From contig JAIQDT010001946.1 in assembly GCA_021521415.1 (NCBI GenBank), positions 248,001 through 312,000 of the forward strand: DNA of 64,000 nucleotides. The letters run 5' to 3'. Shown here in pieces: positions 45,254 through 57,719 of the stretch. The notes under the pieces are model-generated. The model worked only from the letters and a program-made list of their open reading frames with translations. It was not told where the DNA came from and made no database searches. A program made the translations under genes and the position numbers. The DNA comes from Bidens hawaiensis (Eukaryota; Streptophyta; Magnoliopsida; Asterales; Asteraceae). How positions within the stretch are numbered: the first letter of the stretch is position 1; the number at the start of each line of letters is the position of its first letter.

Positions 45254-46037
45254 ATTTGATCTAATCTTTGTATCGTTTTCAATGATTCATTTTAGTAATT
45301 ATAATTGAATCAAGTAATTGTAAGGTTTCAGTTGTATCCATAAAATAGAGGTTCAATTGAGACTTAACTGCTTTGTATAGACTTAATTAAACGTATTAGA
45401 GGTTACGAATTGTTAAGAATTGAGGTTTATTGTAGATTTAGTTAGTGAATTGAATTGGAATTGAGGTTTGGATAGATTAATGGTAATGGCGGGAATCTAT
45501 TTGGTTTGAATTGGTTTGGATTAGTGGAATTGGTGTTCGGTTTGAGTCCGAACAGGTTCGGAATTGGATTCCGAGTTGGATTTTGTTGGTTTTGTGGTTA
45601 ATAGGACAGATCTGGACAATGTTTGAATTTCTGGACATGATGAGTGTTCTATCGTTGGTATGAATGCTCATTCGTTCGGTTGAGTGTTCATTCATTATTG
45701 AGTTAGTTAACCGATTCGTCCAACTGTCATTCATAACTGCTTATTCATTTGGACTTATTCGTTAAATTGGAACACATACACTACACTGTACCAATTTGTT
45801 AAACCATTCGCTAAATACTCATTCGCTATTCAAACACATTCGTTAATATCTCATTCGTACCTTATTCGTGAATACTCAATCGTTTGACATTTGCTATGTC
45901 TTTCGTCTAAACAGTAACCTTCCTCATTCGTGTGAACAGTGTTGGTTCATTCGTTAATTATAAAGTATCTTATTCATGTGCAATAAGCTTCTGGATTTGT
46001 CAATTTCAGTCCCCTGACTTTTTGAAATTGATAAATA
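45254..46037 (+). other. Cop-C1 leader with CATTCGTTA words
   Basis: Untranslated leader of about 780 bp. About ten further cattcgtt-type words lie at 45660-45970. No supported gene. Confidence 0.65.
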
Positions 46038-47087
46038 ATGTCATCTCCTAACCCAGCTTTGTATTATGCTCTTACCTCGCAAAATGCTCTAATGCAACAG
46101 ATGCTTACGATGGATAATGAGATTGGATCTCATAATAAATGACCGAAATTACTTAAATTGTCAGATTTCTCTATAGGGGAACCAAGATTCCGAGCTCACT
46201 TACGATCTATTCATCCTGGTTGCGTTAGACATTTAGAGGTTGTGTACCTGCCCCCACATGTTGGTAATGCAACAACTTGATACACAGACAAAACTCTTTC
46301 AATTGTACGAGGCAAATGAGATTAAAGACATGAAGAATGAGACTAAGGCATACTCAACATTGACTATGGCATTACCCGAAAACATTTTTCATCAGTTTAG
46401 CCATATTAAACCCTGTGTTACCTTATTCGCTCTACTGAAGGCACGTAGCCTGGGTAACACTCTTGAGAGTAAGAAGACAAAGGTTAAGTTTCAATTCAGG
46501 AACTTCACGCTACTCAAGAATGAAACTGTTGAGGAGATGATCAGTCGGTTTTGTCATGTCATTGCTGAAATGTATATTGTTAAATTAGAGCCAACCGAGG
46601 TGGATAAGATCGACACCTTGAAGAATGCTTTGCCCCCAACGTATTCAACCTTCCTGCTTGTGTTGAAGGAAAATGGCTACTTTCGAAATGATAATCTCAC
46701 TGCTGAAGAGTTTATCAATAAATTGGAAGAAAAAGAATATGACATGAAGTGTCAAACGTCTTTGAATGGTAGCCAGAATCCGACATTATATGCTGGATCG
46801 TTGCCGGCAAACAACACTGGAGTCTCAGTTCCTATAACAGCTCTTTACTCACAGAGTTCTCCTGATGGACCTCCGAGCTGTAATTCAACACCAAAAGTAT
46901 GCTTCATGGCATCTGGTTTGAGTGTTGGATCAAGTTAGTCTAGCTCACCGCCTAATATGAACATGAAAGGGGCGGAGCAACAGTTTGCATTTATGTGTGC
47001 TTTCATGACATCTTACGAACAACTCATTGGGAGTAAGATTGCAACGAGCGAACTGACTGATGAAGATTACGATAAGATAGACTTGGA
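46038..47087 (+). pseudogene. gag: Cop-C1 gag, truncated
   Basis: ATG at 46038 opens MSSPNPALYYALTSQNALM. After a stop and shifts the frame 46240-46938 gives FQLYEANEIKDMKNETKAYS, LPENIFHQFSHIKPC, VKFQFRNFTLLKNETVEEMI and YSTFLLVLKENGYFRNDNL, a copia UBN2-type gag core. It stops abruptly at about 47087, where G-type LTR sequence begins, so zinc knuckle and pol are missing. Cop-C2 (49692-) has the same gag and shows what was lost. Confidence 0.82.
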
Positions 47088-48345
47088 GTCGGGATTTCAC
47101 GTTTGGGCATGACATATTTTTCTTACCAAAAACCGAACCCAAAATAAACTTGGACTCGGGATTCCACGTTCGGGCATGATATATTTTTTGTAGTAACTTC
47201 TTACAACTTCTAGACCTGCAAACTCGAGTTCTATCAAGTCCCATCCAAACCCTAGGTAGTTACCACCATTTTGATCAATTTTAGCCATGTTTAATTATAT
47301 AAAAACATAGTTTGATTGCCAAAAATTACTTCTAACAATCCAAAAACCCAAAAAAAGGTTCAAAACCATACATGAATCTTACACATAGTTAGGAACCTGG
47401 TTTGATAAGTTTTTCAGGCCATAAACACAGATTAAAGGGTTTCAATTGTGTTTTTACGGTTCAAAAGTTCGGTTTAAAGCCCCAACCGAAACCCTAAGTT
47501 TCAAGGCTGTTATATTGATGATACATGCTCGGTGTGTGATATAGGACTTGTACCTACCTTACTTAGAAGCACACGAACACGGAAATTGGAAAAAGAGAGC
47601 AAAAACGAACGAAAAATGCAAAGGTAATGCCGAATTGCTCGTTTAGGGGCTGTTTAGGGTTAGATTATGATGTGCATCTTGTTAGCTTGTAACATTTTTC
47701 AGGGACATCAGGGACTATATGAATGAGTACCTATCCAAATTTGGTAATTTTTCGACCATCCGAGAATATTTGGCGAATTTATTACCGATTAGAGACGTTT
47801 ATTTGGGAAAAATATTTAAAATGCTTGAAACCTTATGAAATTTTGTGGGGAACTCTGATTCGGTATAATATGATTGCATATGAAATTTTGTGGGGAACTC
47901 TAGTTTTTGTAGTCGTTTTTGGCACGAAAAGGTGATTTGAAAAAAGTGTTAGGTTCTTGAAATTTTAAAGAGTGTTTTGAGAAGTATTTGCATGACTCGG
48001 AAATTTTTTTGGATTTTTCAGAAATCATTTGCTATAAACGGACGATTTTCGGTCTAATTATAGCATATAAAATTTTTGTAAGTTAATAAATCAGTAAGTA
48101 ATTTCGGAAAATTTTTTATCAAAATATAAATATTTTAGTTGATAAATGTATAAATTTTTATAATTTAATGATAGACGGATAATTAACTGTGCTAAATTGA
48201 AGATTTAACAAATTCAATTCTAATAAAAACTGACGAGCTCGTGATTAACGAACCTGTTGGAATATCAGAACAACAAGAGTGATCAAAAATCATATTTTTG
48301 GATTAATTAAGTAAAAATGAATTTTTTGTGAGAAATCCGGACAAT
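47088..48345 (+). mobile_element. G-family LTR fragment, third copy
   Basis: Matches 41690-43040. It begins with a short duplicated phrase (cgggatttcacgtttgggcatga, seen again as cgggattccacgttcgggcatga about 60 bp on). It lacks the right 1.2 kb of the LTR and joins Cop-C2 LTR sequence directly. Confidence 0.75.
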
Positions 48346-48874
48346 TTAGATGGATTGTTGTATATACACGACAGGAGCATCTCGGTCTTTATATTATTAT
48401 TATTATTATTAATATTATTATTAATATTATTATTATATTTGATAGTAATTAAGCCCATTCGCCTTAACTGTAAGGCACATTCGTTACTTAGTAACGAATG
48501 TGTCAGACTCGTCTAATGTAAGTACCATTCGTTAACCTAGTCTTAACGATTGGGATAAACGAATGTGAGGTTATTCGTCAGATGTAATGTATAACGAATT
48601 AGAAGTCTCATTCATAGTTATTAATGTAAATGACTCGTTCGTTAAGGTTTATCTTAACGAAGGAGTTCATCCCTATATATATCTGTAAATTATCTTAATG
48701 TAATAACAGTTCCTTTTATTAACCGTATTCCTATTGTTACTCTTCCCAAATCACTTCAAAACACAAACATCTCACACATACTAACGTAATCCATCATCAT
48801 AACCGTATAATCATGAATCCAAATGTCACGATGTTATCCATGATCTAAATCCGAGGCTCATAAACGTATTCACA
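48346..48874 (+). repeat. Cop-C2 5' LTR (left-truncated)
   Basis: Matches 44720-45238, beginning at the ctttatattatt run. (TTA)n at about 48392-48440 is expanded relative to Cop-C1. CATTCGTT words are present at 48455-48670. The LTR ends attcaca at 48874, and the primer site after it is degraded (agtggtctctgatcc). Confidence 0.75.
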
Positions 48875-49691
48875 AGTGGTCTCTGATCCATTGATCTGAT
48901 CTTTGAGACTGTTCGGTGTAATAATCATAATTGAATATGTTCATAATTTTATTAATTCAGTATGAATTGATTAATAGAATAATTGGTGAAACAGAGAGTT
49001 CAATTGATTTTGAATTACTTTGAATTGGACAAGTTAAGTGTATTAGAAGTTAGGATCAATTGTTATTGGACAGTGTATGAAGGTTTAATTGAGGTTTTGG
49101 ATTGATAATTGGATTGGATTTGAAGTTTGATTGAGTTTGCGGTAATGGCGGGATTAAGTATGGTTTGAATTAGTTTGATTTAGTTTGGATTTGGTGTAAT
49201 TGAGTTCGGTTTAAGTCCGAACAGGTTCGGTTGAGTTCTGAGTTGATTGGGATAGCTTTTGTGGTTAATAGGATTGATCTGGACTAGTTTCAAAATCTGG
49301 ACATCGATGAGTGCACATTCGTTAATATGAATGTACATTCGTTAGGTGTTTGATAGCTCATTCGTTAGGATTCATAACTGATCATTCGTACCTTATCCGT
49401 TCAATCATTCATTCGTTGCGGAAACAAATCAGTGTACGTATTCGCTGTACAAATTCGCTTAATGGTTCTTCAGTCATTTGCTATTCAAAACCCGTTCGTC
49501 AATACCTAATTCGCTACTTAAACACTTTCATTTAAAAACCTCATTCGTATCTTCATTCATGTGACATTACCTTACTCACTCGTGTGAACAGTGTTTTGTA
49601 CATTCGTTATTCATAAAGTAATCTTCATTCGTGTGAACAAGTTTCTGATTTTATCAATTTCAGTCCCTTAAGTTTTTGAAATTGATCAAAC
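48875..49691 (+). other. Cop-C2 leader
   Basis: Non-coding. CATTCGTT words at 49315-49640 parallel the Cop-C1 leader. Confidence 0.65.
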
Positions 49692-50930
49692 ATGTCTTCT
49701 CCAAACCCAGCTTCGTTATATGCTCTTGCATCGCGAAATGCTATGATGCAACAGATGCTCACCATGGATAATGAGATCGGTTCTCATAACAAATGTCCAA
49801 AATTACTCAAATTGTTGGATTTTCCTAGATGGGAACCAAGATTCAAGCTCACTTGGGGTCTATTCACCCTAGTTGCTTAGACATTTGGACGTTGTGCATT
49901 TACCACCACAAGTTGGTAGTGTAACAACCGGATATGCTGACAAACTCTTAGTTTGTACGAGGTAAATGAGATTAAAGACGCAGAGAATGAGACTACGGCA
50001 TACTCAAAGTTGACAATAGCATTACCCGAAAATATCTTTCATCAGTTTAGCCATATCAAACCTTGTGCTACGTTGTTTGCACAATTGAAAACACGTAGTC
50101 TAGGTAACACTCTTGAAAGCAAGAAGACTATGGTAAAGTTTCAATTCAGGAACTTCATGCTTCTCAATATTGAAACAGTTGAGGAGATGATCAATGAATT
50201 TTTCCATCTCATTGCCGAAATGTCTGCCGTTAAGTTAGAGCCAACCGAGGTGGATAAGACAGACACCTTGAAGAATGCTTTGCCACCAACGTATTCGACC
50301 TTTCTACTCATCTTGAAGGAAAATGGCTACTTCCATAATGATAATCTCACTGCTGAAGAGTTTATCAACAAACTGGAATAGAGAGAGAACATGATATGAA
50401 GTGCCAAACATCATTGAAAGACAGCCAGAATCCAACTTTATTTGGAGGGTCGTTGCCGGCAAACACCTCTGTAGGCTCAATTCCGATTACAGCCTTTTAC
50501 TCACAAGGTTTTACTGATAGAACTTAGGGTTTTAATCGGCACCTAATGTATGCTTCATGGCATCGAGATCAAGTGCTCGATTTAGTCAGTCAAGCTCACC
50601 ACCTAATGTGAACATGAAGGAGGCGGAGCAACAGTTCGCATTTATGTGTTCGTAAATGACATCTTACGAAGAACTCGTTAAGAGTAAGATTGCAACTAGT
50701 GAACTGAATGATGAAGATTACGACCAGATAGATCCGGATAATCTCGAACTCATGGACCTTAAATGGAACATGGCCATGATAGTTCGCAAAGTAAAAAGGT
50801 TCATGCAGAGAATTGGCAAAGATCTACCCACATTGAACAAAAGGGTACGCTTTGATAAGTTAAAGGTAAAGTGTTATAACTACAATGAATTTGGACACTT
50901 TGTTAAGGAATGTGACAAGCCAAAAAAGAA
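49692..50930 (+). pseudogene. gag: Cop-C2 gag with damaged zinc knuckle
   Basis: ATG at 49692 opens MSSPNPASLYALASRNAMMQQML. The core (49953-50381) has LPENIFHQFSHIKPCATLFA, FQFRNFMLLNIETVEEMI and TYSTFLLILKENGYFHNDNL. A later piece, 50656-51018, has YDQIDPDNLELMDLKWNMAM, LPTLNKRVRFDKLKVKCYN, and a CCHC-type knuckle in which the second Cys is Tyr (CYNYNEFGHFVKEC). Stops at 50378 and others, plus shifts near 49880 and 50390-50650, break it. It runs straight into the triplicated block. Confidence 0.82.
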
Positions 50931-53900
50931 GTATTCTGGTCCTCGTAATGCTGATCGTACTTCGGGAAGAGTTCTACTATTTTTGAAAATAAGAAAACGA
51001 CAAATGGGGAACAGGTAAAGGCTAGTAGTTCACAAGCCTTAGTAGTGAACGGAGGGCTAGACTGGTCGCAAAAGCTGTTGCGAAACCTAGCAAACCTCGC
51101 TATGGTTGAACCTATTGAGCAGTTCAAAGATGCAAGTGGGAATAATTTATCTGAAGACAGCGACAATTCATAGTCTGAAAACGGATTCTAACAATTCAAG
51201 TGTTGAACAAACTATGTTGTTCACATGCATGCCGAAAATTGAGGAGGTTTATACTAATTCGTCTTTTAATTTATCCGTGAATTAGTCACACAAGACAATT
51301 ACTACTCAAGTCGTTACCAAGTGAGAAAATTGTTACGAACTCAAGTGTAAGCTTGAACCTGCATTGCAACAAAATGATCTACTCATGAACGAACTTTCAA
51401 TGTTGAAAGATTACCACAGACAAAAATCCAAACTTTTGGATCAATCGACATTAAAAATAAAAAATTTGTCTGTGAGTAACCACGACTTGAAAGCCGAGGT
51501 TAATTGCAAGCTTGTGATAATTGAACAACATTTTCAGGAAATTCTAAAACTGAGAACCAGCATTACAAAACTCAAAAATCTTAGAACTGAAGAATAAAAT
51601 CATTAAATTTAGAGACTCGTCGTTCCTTTTGAACGAAATAATTGAAGTAAAAAATTCACATCAAAAGAACAGGAAGGCTGGTTTGGGTTTCGTAGAAGTT
51701 CCTCCACCTTTCAAGAGTGATTACTAGAGCATTTCCAAGGTTATTAAAACATCTACAACCTCGGAAAAGCCGAAAATTAATCATAAGAATGCTGAAAATG
51801 TTGAATCAATGAAAACTAATACTCACGATTCAGTGCACATTAAGAGTAACTCAGTCTTCACTGAGAATGAAATTGATGGATCGATCTAGGAATTGAATGA
51901 ACCATAGGAGATTGTTAAAAATAAAGACATACCTTCTGACAATCACATCCTTTGTGAACCAGAAGAACTCGAATAAGCAGTATTCTGGTCCTCGTAATGC
52001 TGATCGTACTTCGGGAAGAGTTCTACTATTTTTGAAAATAAGAAAACGACAAATGGGGAACAGGTAAAGGCTAGTAGTTCACAAGCCTTAGTAGTGAACG
52101 GAGGGCTAGACTGGTCGCAAAAGCTGTTGCGAAACCTAGCAAACCTCGCTATGGTTGAACCTATTGAGCAGTTCAAAGATGCAAGTGGGAATAATTTATC
52201 TGAAGACAGCGACAATTCATAGTCTGAAAACGGATTCTAACAATTCAAGTGTTGAACAAACTATGTTGTTCACATGCATGCCGAAAATTGAGGAGGTTTA
52301 TACTAATTCGTCTTTTAATTTATCCGTGAATTAGTCACACAAGACAATTACTACTCAAGTCGTTACCAAGTGAGAAAATTGTTACGAACTCAAGTGTAAG
52401 CTTGAACCTGCATTGCAACAAAATGATCTACTCATGAACGAACTTTCAATGTTGAAAGATTACCACAGACAAAAATCCAAACTTTTGGATCAATCGACAT
52501 TAAAAATAAAAAATTTGTCTGTGAGTAACCACGACTTGAAAGCCGAGGTTAATTGCAAGCTTGTGATAATTGAACAACATTTTCAGGAAATTCTAAAACT
52601 GAGAACCAGCATTACAAAACTCGAAAATCTTAGAACTGAAGAATAAAATCATTAAATTTAGAGACTCGTCGTTCCTTTTGAACGAAATAATTGAAGTAAA
52701 AAATTCACATCAAAAGAACAGGAAGGCTGGTTTGGGTTTCGTAGAAGTTCCTCCACCTTTCAAGAGTGATTACTAGAGCATTTCCAAGGTTACTAAAACA
52801 TCTACAACCTCGGAAAAGCCGAAAATTAATCATAAGAATGCTGAAAATGTTGAATCAATGAAAACTAATACTCACGATTCAGTGCACATTAAGAGTAACT
52901 CAGTCTTCACTGAGAATGAAATTGATGGATCGATCTAGGAATTGAATGAACCAGAGGAGATTGTTAAAAATAAAGACATACCTTCTGACAATCACATCCT
53001 TTGTGAACCAGAAGAACTCGAATAAGCAGTATTCTGGTCCTCGTAATGCTGATCGTACTTCGGGAAGAGTTCTACTATTTTTGAAAATAAGAAAACGACA
53101 AATGGGGAACAGGTAAAGGCTAGTAGTTCACAAGCCTTAGTAGTGAACGGAGGGCTAGACTGGTCACAAAAGCTGTTGCGAAACCTAGCAAACCTCGCTA
53201 TGGTTGAACCTATTGAGCAGTTCAAAGATGCAAGTGGGAATAATTTATCTGAAGACAGCGACAATTCATAGTCTGAAAACGGATTCTAACAATTCAAGTG
53301 TTGAACAAACTATGTTGTTCACATGCATGCCGAAAATTGAGGAGGTTTATACTAATTCGTCTTTTAATTTATCCGTGAATTAGTCACACAAGACAATTAC
53401 TACTCAATTCGTTACCAAGTGAGAAAATTGTTACGAACTCAAGTGTAAGCTTGAACCTGCATTGCAACAAAATGATCTACTCATGAACGAACTTTCAATG
53501 TTGAAAGATTACCACAGACAAAAATCCAAACTTTTGGATCAATCGACATTAAAAATAAAAAATTTGTCTGTGAGTAACCACGACTTGAAAGCCGAGGTTA
53601 ATTGCAAGCTTGTGATAATTGAACAACATTTTCAGGAAATTCTAAAACTGAGAACCAGCATTACAAAACTCGAAAATCTTAGAACTGAAGAATAAAATCA
53701 TTAAATTTAGAGACTCGTCGTTCCTTTTGAACGAAATAATTTAAGTAAAAAATTCACATCAAAAGAACAGGAAGGCTGGTTTGGGTTTCGTAAAAGTTCC
53801 TCCACCTTTCAAGAGTGATTACTAGAGCATTTCCAAGGTTATTAAAACATCTACAACCTCGGAAAAGCCGAAAATTAATCATAAGAATGCTGAAAATGTT

Positions 53901-54077
53901 GAATAAATGAAAACTAATACTCACGATTCAGTGCACATTAAGAGTAACTCAGTCTTCACTGAGAATGAAATTGATGGATCGATCTAGGAATTGAATGAAC
54001 CAGAGGAGATTGTTAAAAATAAAGACATACCTTCTGACAATCACATCCTTTGTGAACCAGAAGAACTCGAACAAGCA
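50931..54077 (+). repeat. Tandem triplication, unit 1,049 bp, in Cop-C2
   Basis: Units start at 50931, 51980 and 53029 (gtattctggtcctcg), a period of exactly 1,049 bp. The third is 1 bp shorter near 54060. By eye the units differ at only a handful of positions. Each contains a 77-codon open stretch (51364, 52413 and 53462) with a heptad-like Leu pattern, part of the gag coiled coil. 1,049 is not a multiple of three, so each duplication shifts the frame. The -strand frames repeated in the units are shadows. Confidence 0.92.
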
Positions 54078-54959
54078 GTTTATGGTTCGAGATCTTCTAT
54101 CAATTCTTCGAACAAACCAAAGGTTTCAGTTAATGCAAAAATGTAAGACAAACCAAAAGTGTATGATGAGGATTTAATGAATTTTGTTAATCCTCAAAAT
54201 GATTCTAAAGTAAACAAAGGTCGGGTGTTTAAGTTAAAAGGACTAAAGAAGGTCTTTCGGACAAAGAAGTTCCTTTGAACTTTTTGAAACCCGAGATTAT
54301 TGAAAGCGTCTATAATGACGATACGTCCAAAGTTACCAAGTTTGAAAAAGAGTTTCTTAAGTCAAAATCATCTAAAATTCAAACTAAACGAACATTGACT
54401 ACTTTTGCACCTATAAAATTTGTCAAATCTTCAGGTTTGGAGAGTTCTTCGAACACGACAAACCTTGAATTTTACAAAAATAAAAAGGGACTAAAAGACA
54501 CGGTTTCAAACATGGTAACTCATGGTAACTTATCAAAGCCTACCACTGTTGTACCACAAAAGATTTTGGATACACATCTTTGTTTCAAATGTGGTGAAAC
54601 AGGTCATGTTGTGAAAAAATGTAAGGCTAAGATTGAAAATGTCAAACAAACAACAAAAGTTAATACTGCAATTGTTGACATTAAACAACGACCTATGGAA
54701 TCTCAAGTGGACGATTCATTCATAAATTATTCAAACATCAACAGACGAAAGGATGTTCAGGTTGATGATTCTAATGTATCTTACACATCGTTGGACCGTG
54801 TTCAACCGACATGTAGAAATACTAATTCCGGAGAAGAAACCGATCACTTATTCTCAAGTGCCTCATTCATTCCCGAATTCAAGTCTTAAATTAAAAGTTT
54901 CTCCAAAATTATCAAAAGGAGAGGCTAAGACTGAGGCCTGTGCGGCCTTTCTGAACTGA
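54078..54959 (+). pseudogene. gag: Cop-C2 gag C-terminal region with a second zinc knuckle
   Basis: The open piece 54275-54889 (204 codons) follows the triplication. It includes FLKPEIIESVYNDDTSKVTK and an intact CCHC knuckle CFKCGETGHVVKKCKAKI near 54580. Long gag-like regions with a second knuckle between the coiled coil and protease fit Sirevirus-type elements. Upstream 54078-54274 has stops and a shift. Confidence 0.75.
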
Positions 54960-55435
54960 TCATTTTACCTATCGTGCAGAGTTCATCCAACACAGTATCT
55001 GGAAACAAATGGATATTGGACATCGGATGTTTGCCGCATATTACATGAAACCTGGAACTCCACAAAAATGTTCATGATATTCAGGGAGGTTATATGGCTT
55101 TCGCGGGTAACCATGGGTGAATGATTACCAAGGAGGGAGAAGTCTCGAACGGTCGGATTACGTTCGAGATGGTAAATTACTGTGAGAAGGTAGATCATAA
55201 TCTATTGAGTGTTTCACAGATTTGTGATAAAAAGTACACTACCATCTTCACTTGTAAGGATTATGTAATCCTTTAGCCGGGATACATTATTCCTGAAGAA
55301 ATGGTTATCATGCGATCCCCGAAGTCGAATGATATTTGTGTCCTCGACATGAGTACTAATGAAACAGTTTAACCTTCTGAAACGTATTTTATCTCAAAAG
55401 CGACTAAGAAAGACTCGATTGTATGGCACAGACAA
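54960..55435 (+). pseudogene. pol: Cop-C2 protease remnant
   Basis: The active-site phrase reads KWILDIGCLPHIT, so the expected Asp-Ser-Gly is Asp-Ile-Gly. Downstream EVSNGRITFEMVNYC and HNLLSVSQICDKKYTTIF follow, separated by several stops. It is recognisable only by position and motif order before the integrase. Confidence 0.75.
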
Positions 55436-56173
55436 ATGGGACACATCCACATTCGCAAAATGAATCACCTAATTGCGAATGATCTTGTGGATTGTGTGTC
55501 TCTTAAGAACATCAAGCTTAATGATGATTGCGTTGCCTGCAAGAAGGGGAGGCAAAAGAATAAGTCACACCCAAGCAAATCGATTAATTCGATTGAAATT
55601 CCACTAGAACGACTTCACATGGATTTATTTGGTCCAGTGAATCGAGCTAGAATAGCGGTGATTATTGTTTAGTTGTCTCAGATGACTTCTAACGTTACTC
55701 ATGGGTCTTATTTATGCGGTCTAAAGATCAGACACCAGTTTTTATTCAGAACCTTATCACTAAGATCGAATCACTTTACAAACAGAAAGTGAGAAAAATT
55801 TGTAGTGACAATGGTACTGAATTAAAAAACAATGTGTTAGACTTCTTTTGTATTCATCATGGAATACATTGGGAGTTCAGCGCACCGTATGTTCCTCAAT
55901 AAAACGGTGTGTCTGAATGAAAGAACTGAACATTAATTGAGGTGGCTAGGACGATGCTAGCAGATTCTAAGCTTCCCATTCAGTTCTGGAACGAGGCTGT
56001 GAATATCTCTTGCTACACGCTTAATAGTATTTGGAGCCATTCGGGTGTTCATGTACGGATTTGAAGAAAGAGGCCAGGAAATTCGATGAGAGGACGTTTT
56101 GAAGGATACTTTCTTGGGTATAACTCACCTAAGAAGTGAGTATTCAATTTTTCTTCGGGATGTGTAGAAGAGT
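55436..56173 (+). pseudogene. pol: Cop-C2 integrase, N-terminal and core part
   Basis: The zinc module starts just upstream (VWHRQMGHIHIRKMNHL) and ends CVACKKGRQKNKSH. Core motifs are LHMDLFGPVN (first Asp), ICSDNGTELKNN (second Asp) and PQ-stop-NGVSE (Glu). In the last of these, stops follow the pattern CAA to TAA and CGA to TGA. The sequence IEVARTMLADSKLPIQFWNEA confirms a copia integrase. It is cut by the solo LTR at 56174. Confidence 0.85.
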
Positions 56174-56471
56174 TGTAAGTGCACGGATTTGGTGTCCGTA
56201 GCTGTTTGAATAGGATAGGGGTAGTTTAGTCTTTACACTTAATGTTACATAGGATAGGGAAGCTGTTCTAACAAATGGGACATGCCTATAAATAGGCCTT
56301 CTATAGTAGACTTGCATAGAGATCTGTGCCATATTTATTCCTTGTAACATTATGCTGCCAGATTTTCTCTGTAACGTATTCCTTCATTAATGTATCAATG
56401 TTTAACGTATTGAACACGAGTTAACGTTTCGGTATTGCGACTAGGTCTTGGCTCGTAATAACGTTTTTACA
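56174..56471 (+). mobile_element. Solo LTR (298 bp) inserted in Cop-C2 integrase
   Basis: Exact target duplication AGAGT (56169-56173 and 56472-56476). The LTR starts TGTAAGTGCACGG, ends TTTTTACA and has a TATA box (cctataaataggcc) near 56287. No internal sequence remains, so the element was reduced by LTR-LTR recombination. Family not determined. Confidence 0.88.
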
Positions 56472-56785
56472 AGAGTGGTACCATGTTGGCTGTCAGAGCT
56501 ACACACACCTCCAACCGGAAAGGGACCTGATTGGATGTTTGATTATGAAGCATTATTTTACTCGTTCACACCGTCAGTTGAAGAAATATCTAAATACTTT
56601 GTTCGAGCTTACTTGGAAGATCAATGTATTCCAAAGCCAAGTTCTTTTACATAGATGTGTCCATCAAAGACATTAAACGATTTTTCTAAATCATCCGATG
56701 AAGCTGAATTCGTCAATTCTTCTTCGGTTCCTTTGGATGAAGCACATGACGTACCCAAGCCGATTCAAACCGAAATGGTCTTTCA
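56472..56785 (+). pseudogene. pol: Cop-C2 integrase C-terminal / linker remnant
   Basis: Open piece 56448-56654 starts in the solo LTR, so the start there is not real. The host part shows a decayed acidic linker (LDEAHDVPKPIQTEMVFH near 56740) typical of the stretch between copia integrase and RT. Confidence 0.55.
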
Positions 56786-57719
56786 TTGACTGTCTCTTTA
56801 GATACAGATGAGGAGAATATCACCAATCTTAGTGATAACGCATCTGTTCCTGCGAATCCTTCCTTAAGGATTCACACGAATCATCCTCAGGAACAGATCA
56901 TCGGTAATGTAAGTGATGGTGTTAGAACTCGACACCAACTTGCAAATGTATGTGATGAAGAAGTTGATCTTAATGTATCTCCTACAGAAGATTCTGTGTT
57001 GTGTGCTTACGCAGATATGCATACCACGAGTATTCTGAACATTTCACGATACACCTGTTTCTTATCTACGATTAAACTGACTAGTGTCACGATAGCACTT
57101 AAAGAACCATCTTGGGTAGAAGCGATGCAGGAGGAGCTGCAACAGTTCGTCAGATTGGGTGTATGGGACTTAATCAAGAAACCTAACAGAGTTAAACGGG
57201 TGATACCGACGAAATGGATCTATAAGTGCAAGAAGGACAATCGCGGGGTGATCATGTACAACAAGGCATGATTGGTCGTTCTTGGATATAATCAGCAAGA
57301 AGGCATAGATTACACAGAAGTGTATGCTCCAGTAGCACGACTGGAAGCGATAGGCATTTTCTTGGCCTATGCAGCTTATAACAATTTCAAAGTATATCAG
57401 ATGGATGTTATGTCTGGGTTTTTGAATGGGGAAATTCACAATGAAGTTTATGTGAAACAGACTCCCGACTTTGAAGATCCTGATTATTCAATGCGAGTTT
57501 ACCGATTAAACGAAGCTCTCTATGGTTTACACCAGGCCCTGAGAGCCTGGTACAGCACGTTGCTTGACCATCTCATTGATAGTGGCTTAAAACGCGGGAT
57601 GGTCGACTACACACTTTTCTACAAAAGCGTTGGTGATGATCTACTCCTAGTCCAGATATATGTTGATGATATCGTCTTCGGCTCCACGAAAGACAACCTA
57701 TGAAAGGAATTCGAGACTA
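56786..57719 (+). pseudogene. pol: Cop-C2 reverse transcriptase
   Basis: Two open pieces, 56786-57271 and 57272-57703, are separated by one CGA-to-TGA stop after YNKA. Motifs: [89 protein letters not shown], and an intact YVDDIVFGST active site near 57659. A TGA follows at 57701. It is the best-preserved RT in the window, although the polyprotein is not intact. Confidence 0.9.

Noticed and set aside
51943..52215. Repeated minus-strand open frames in the triplicated block
   Set aside because: Shadows of the forward gag sequence; no matching family.
50931..54077. CRISPR-like or satellite array
   Set aside because: Only three long units with coding-derived content; no short repeat-spacer structure, and this is a plant genome.
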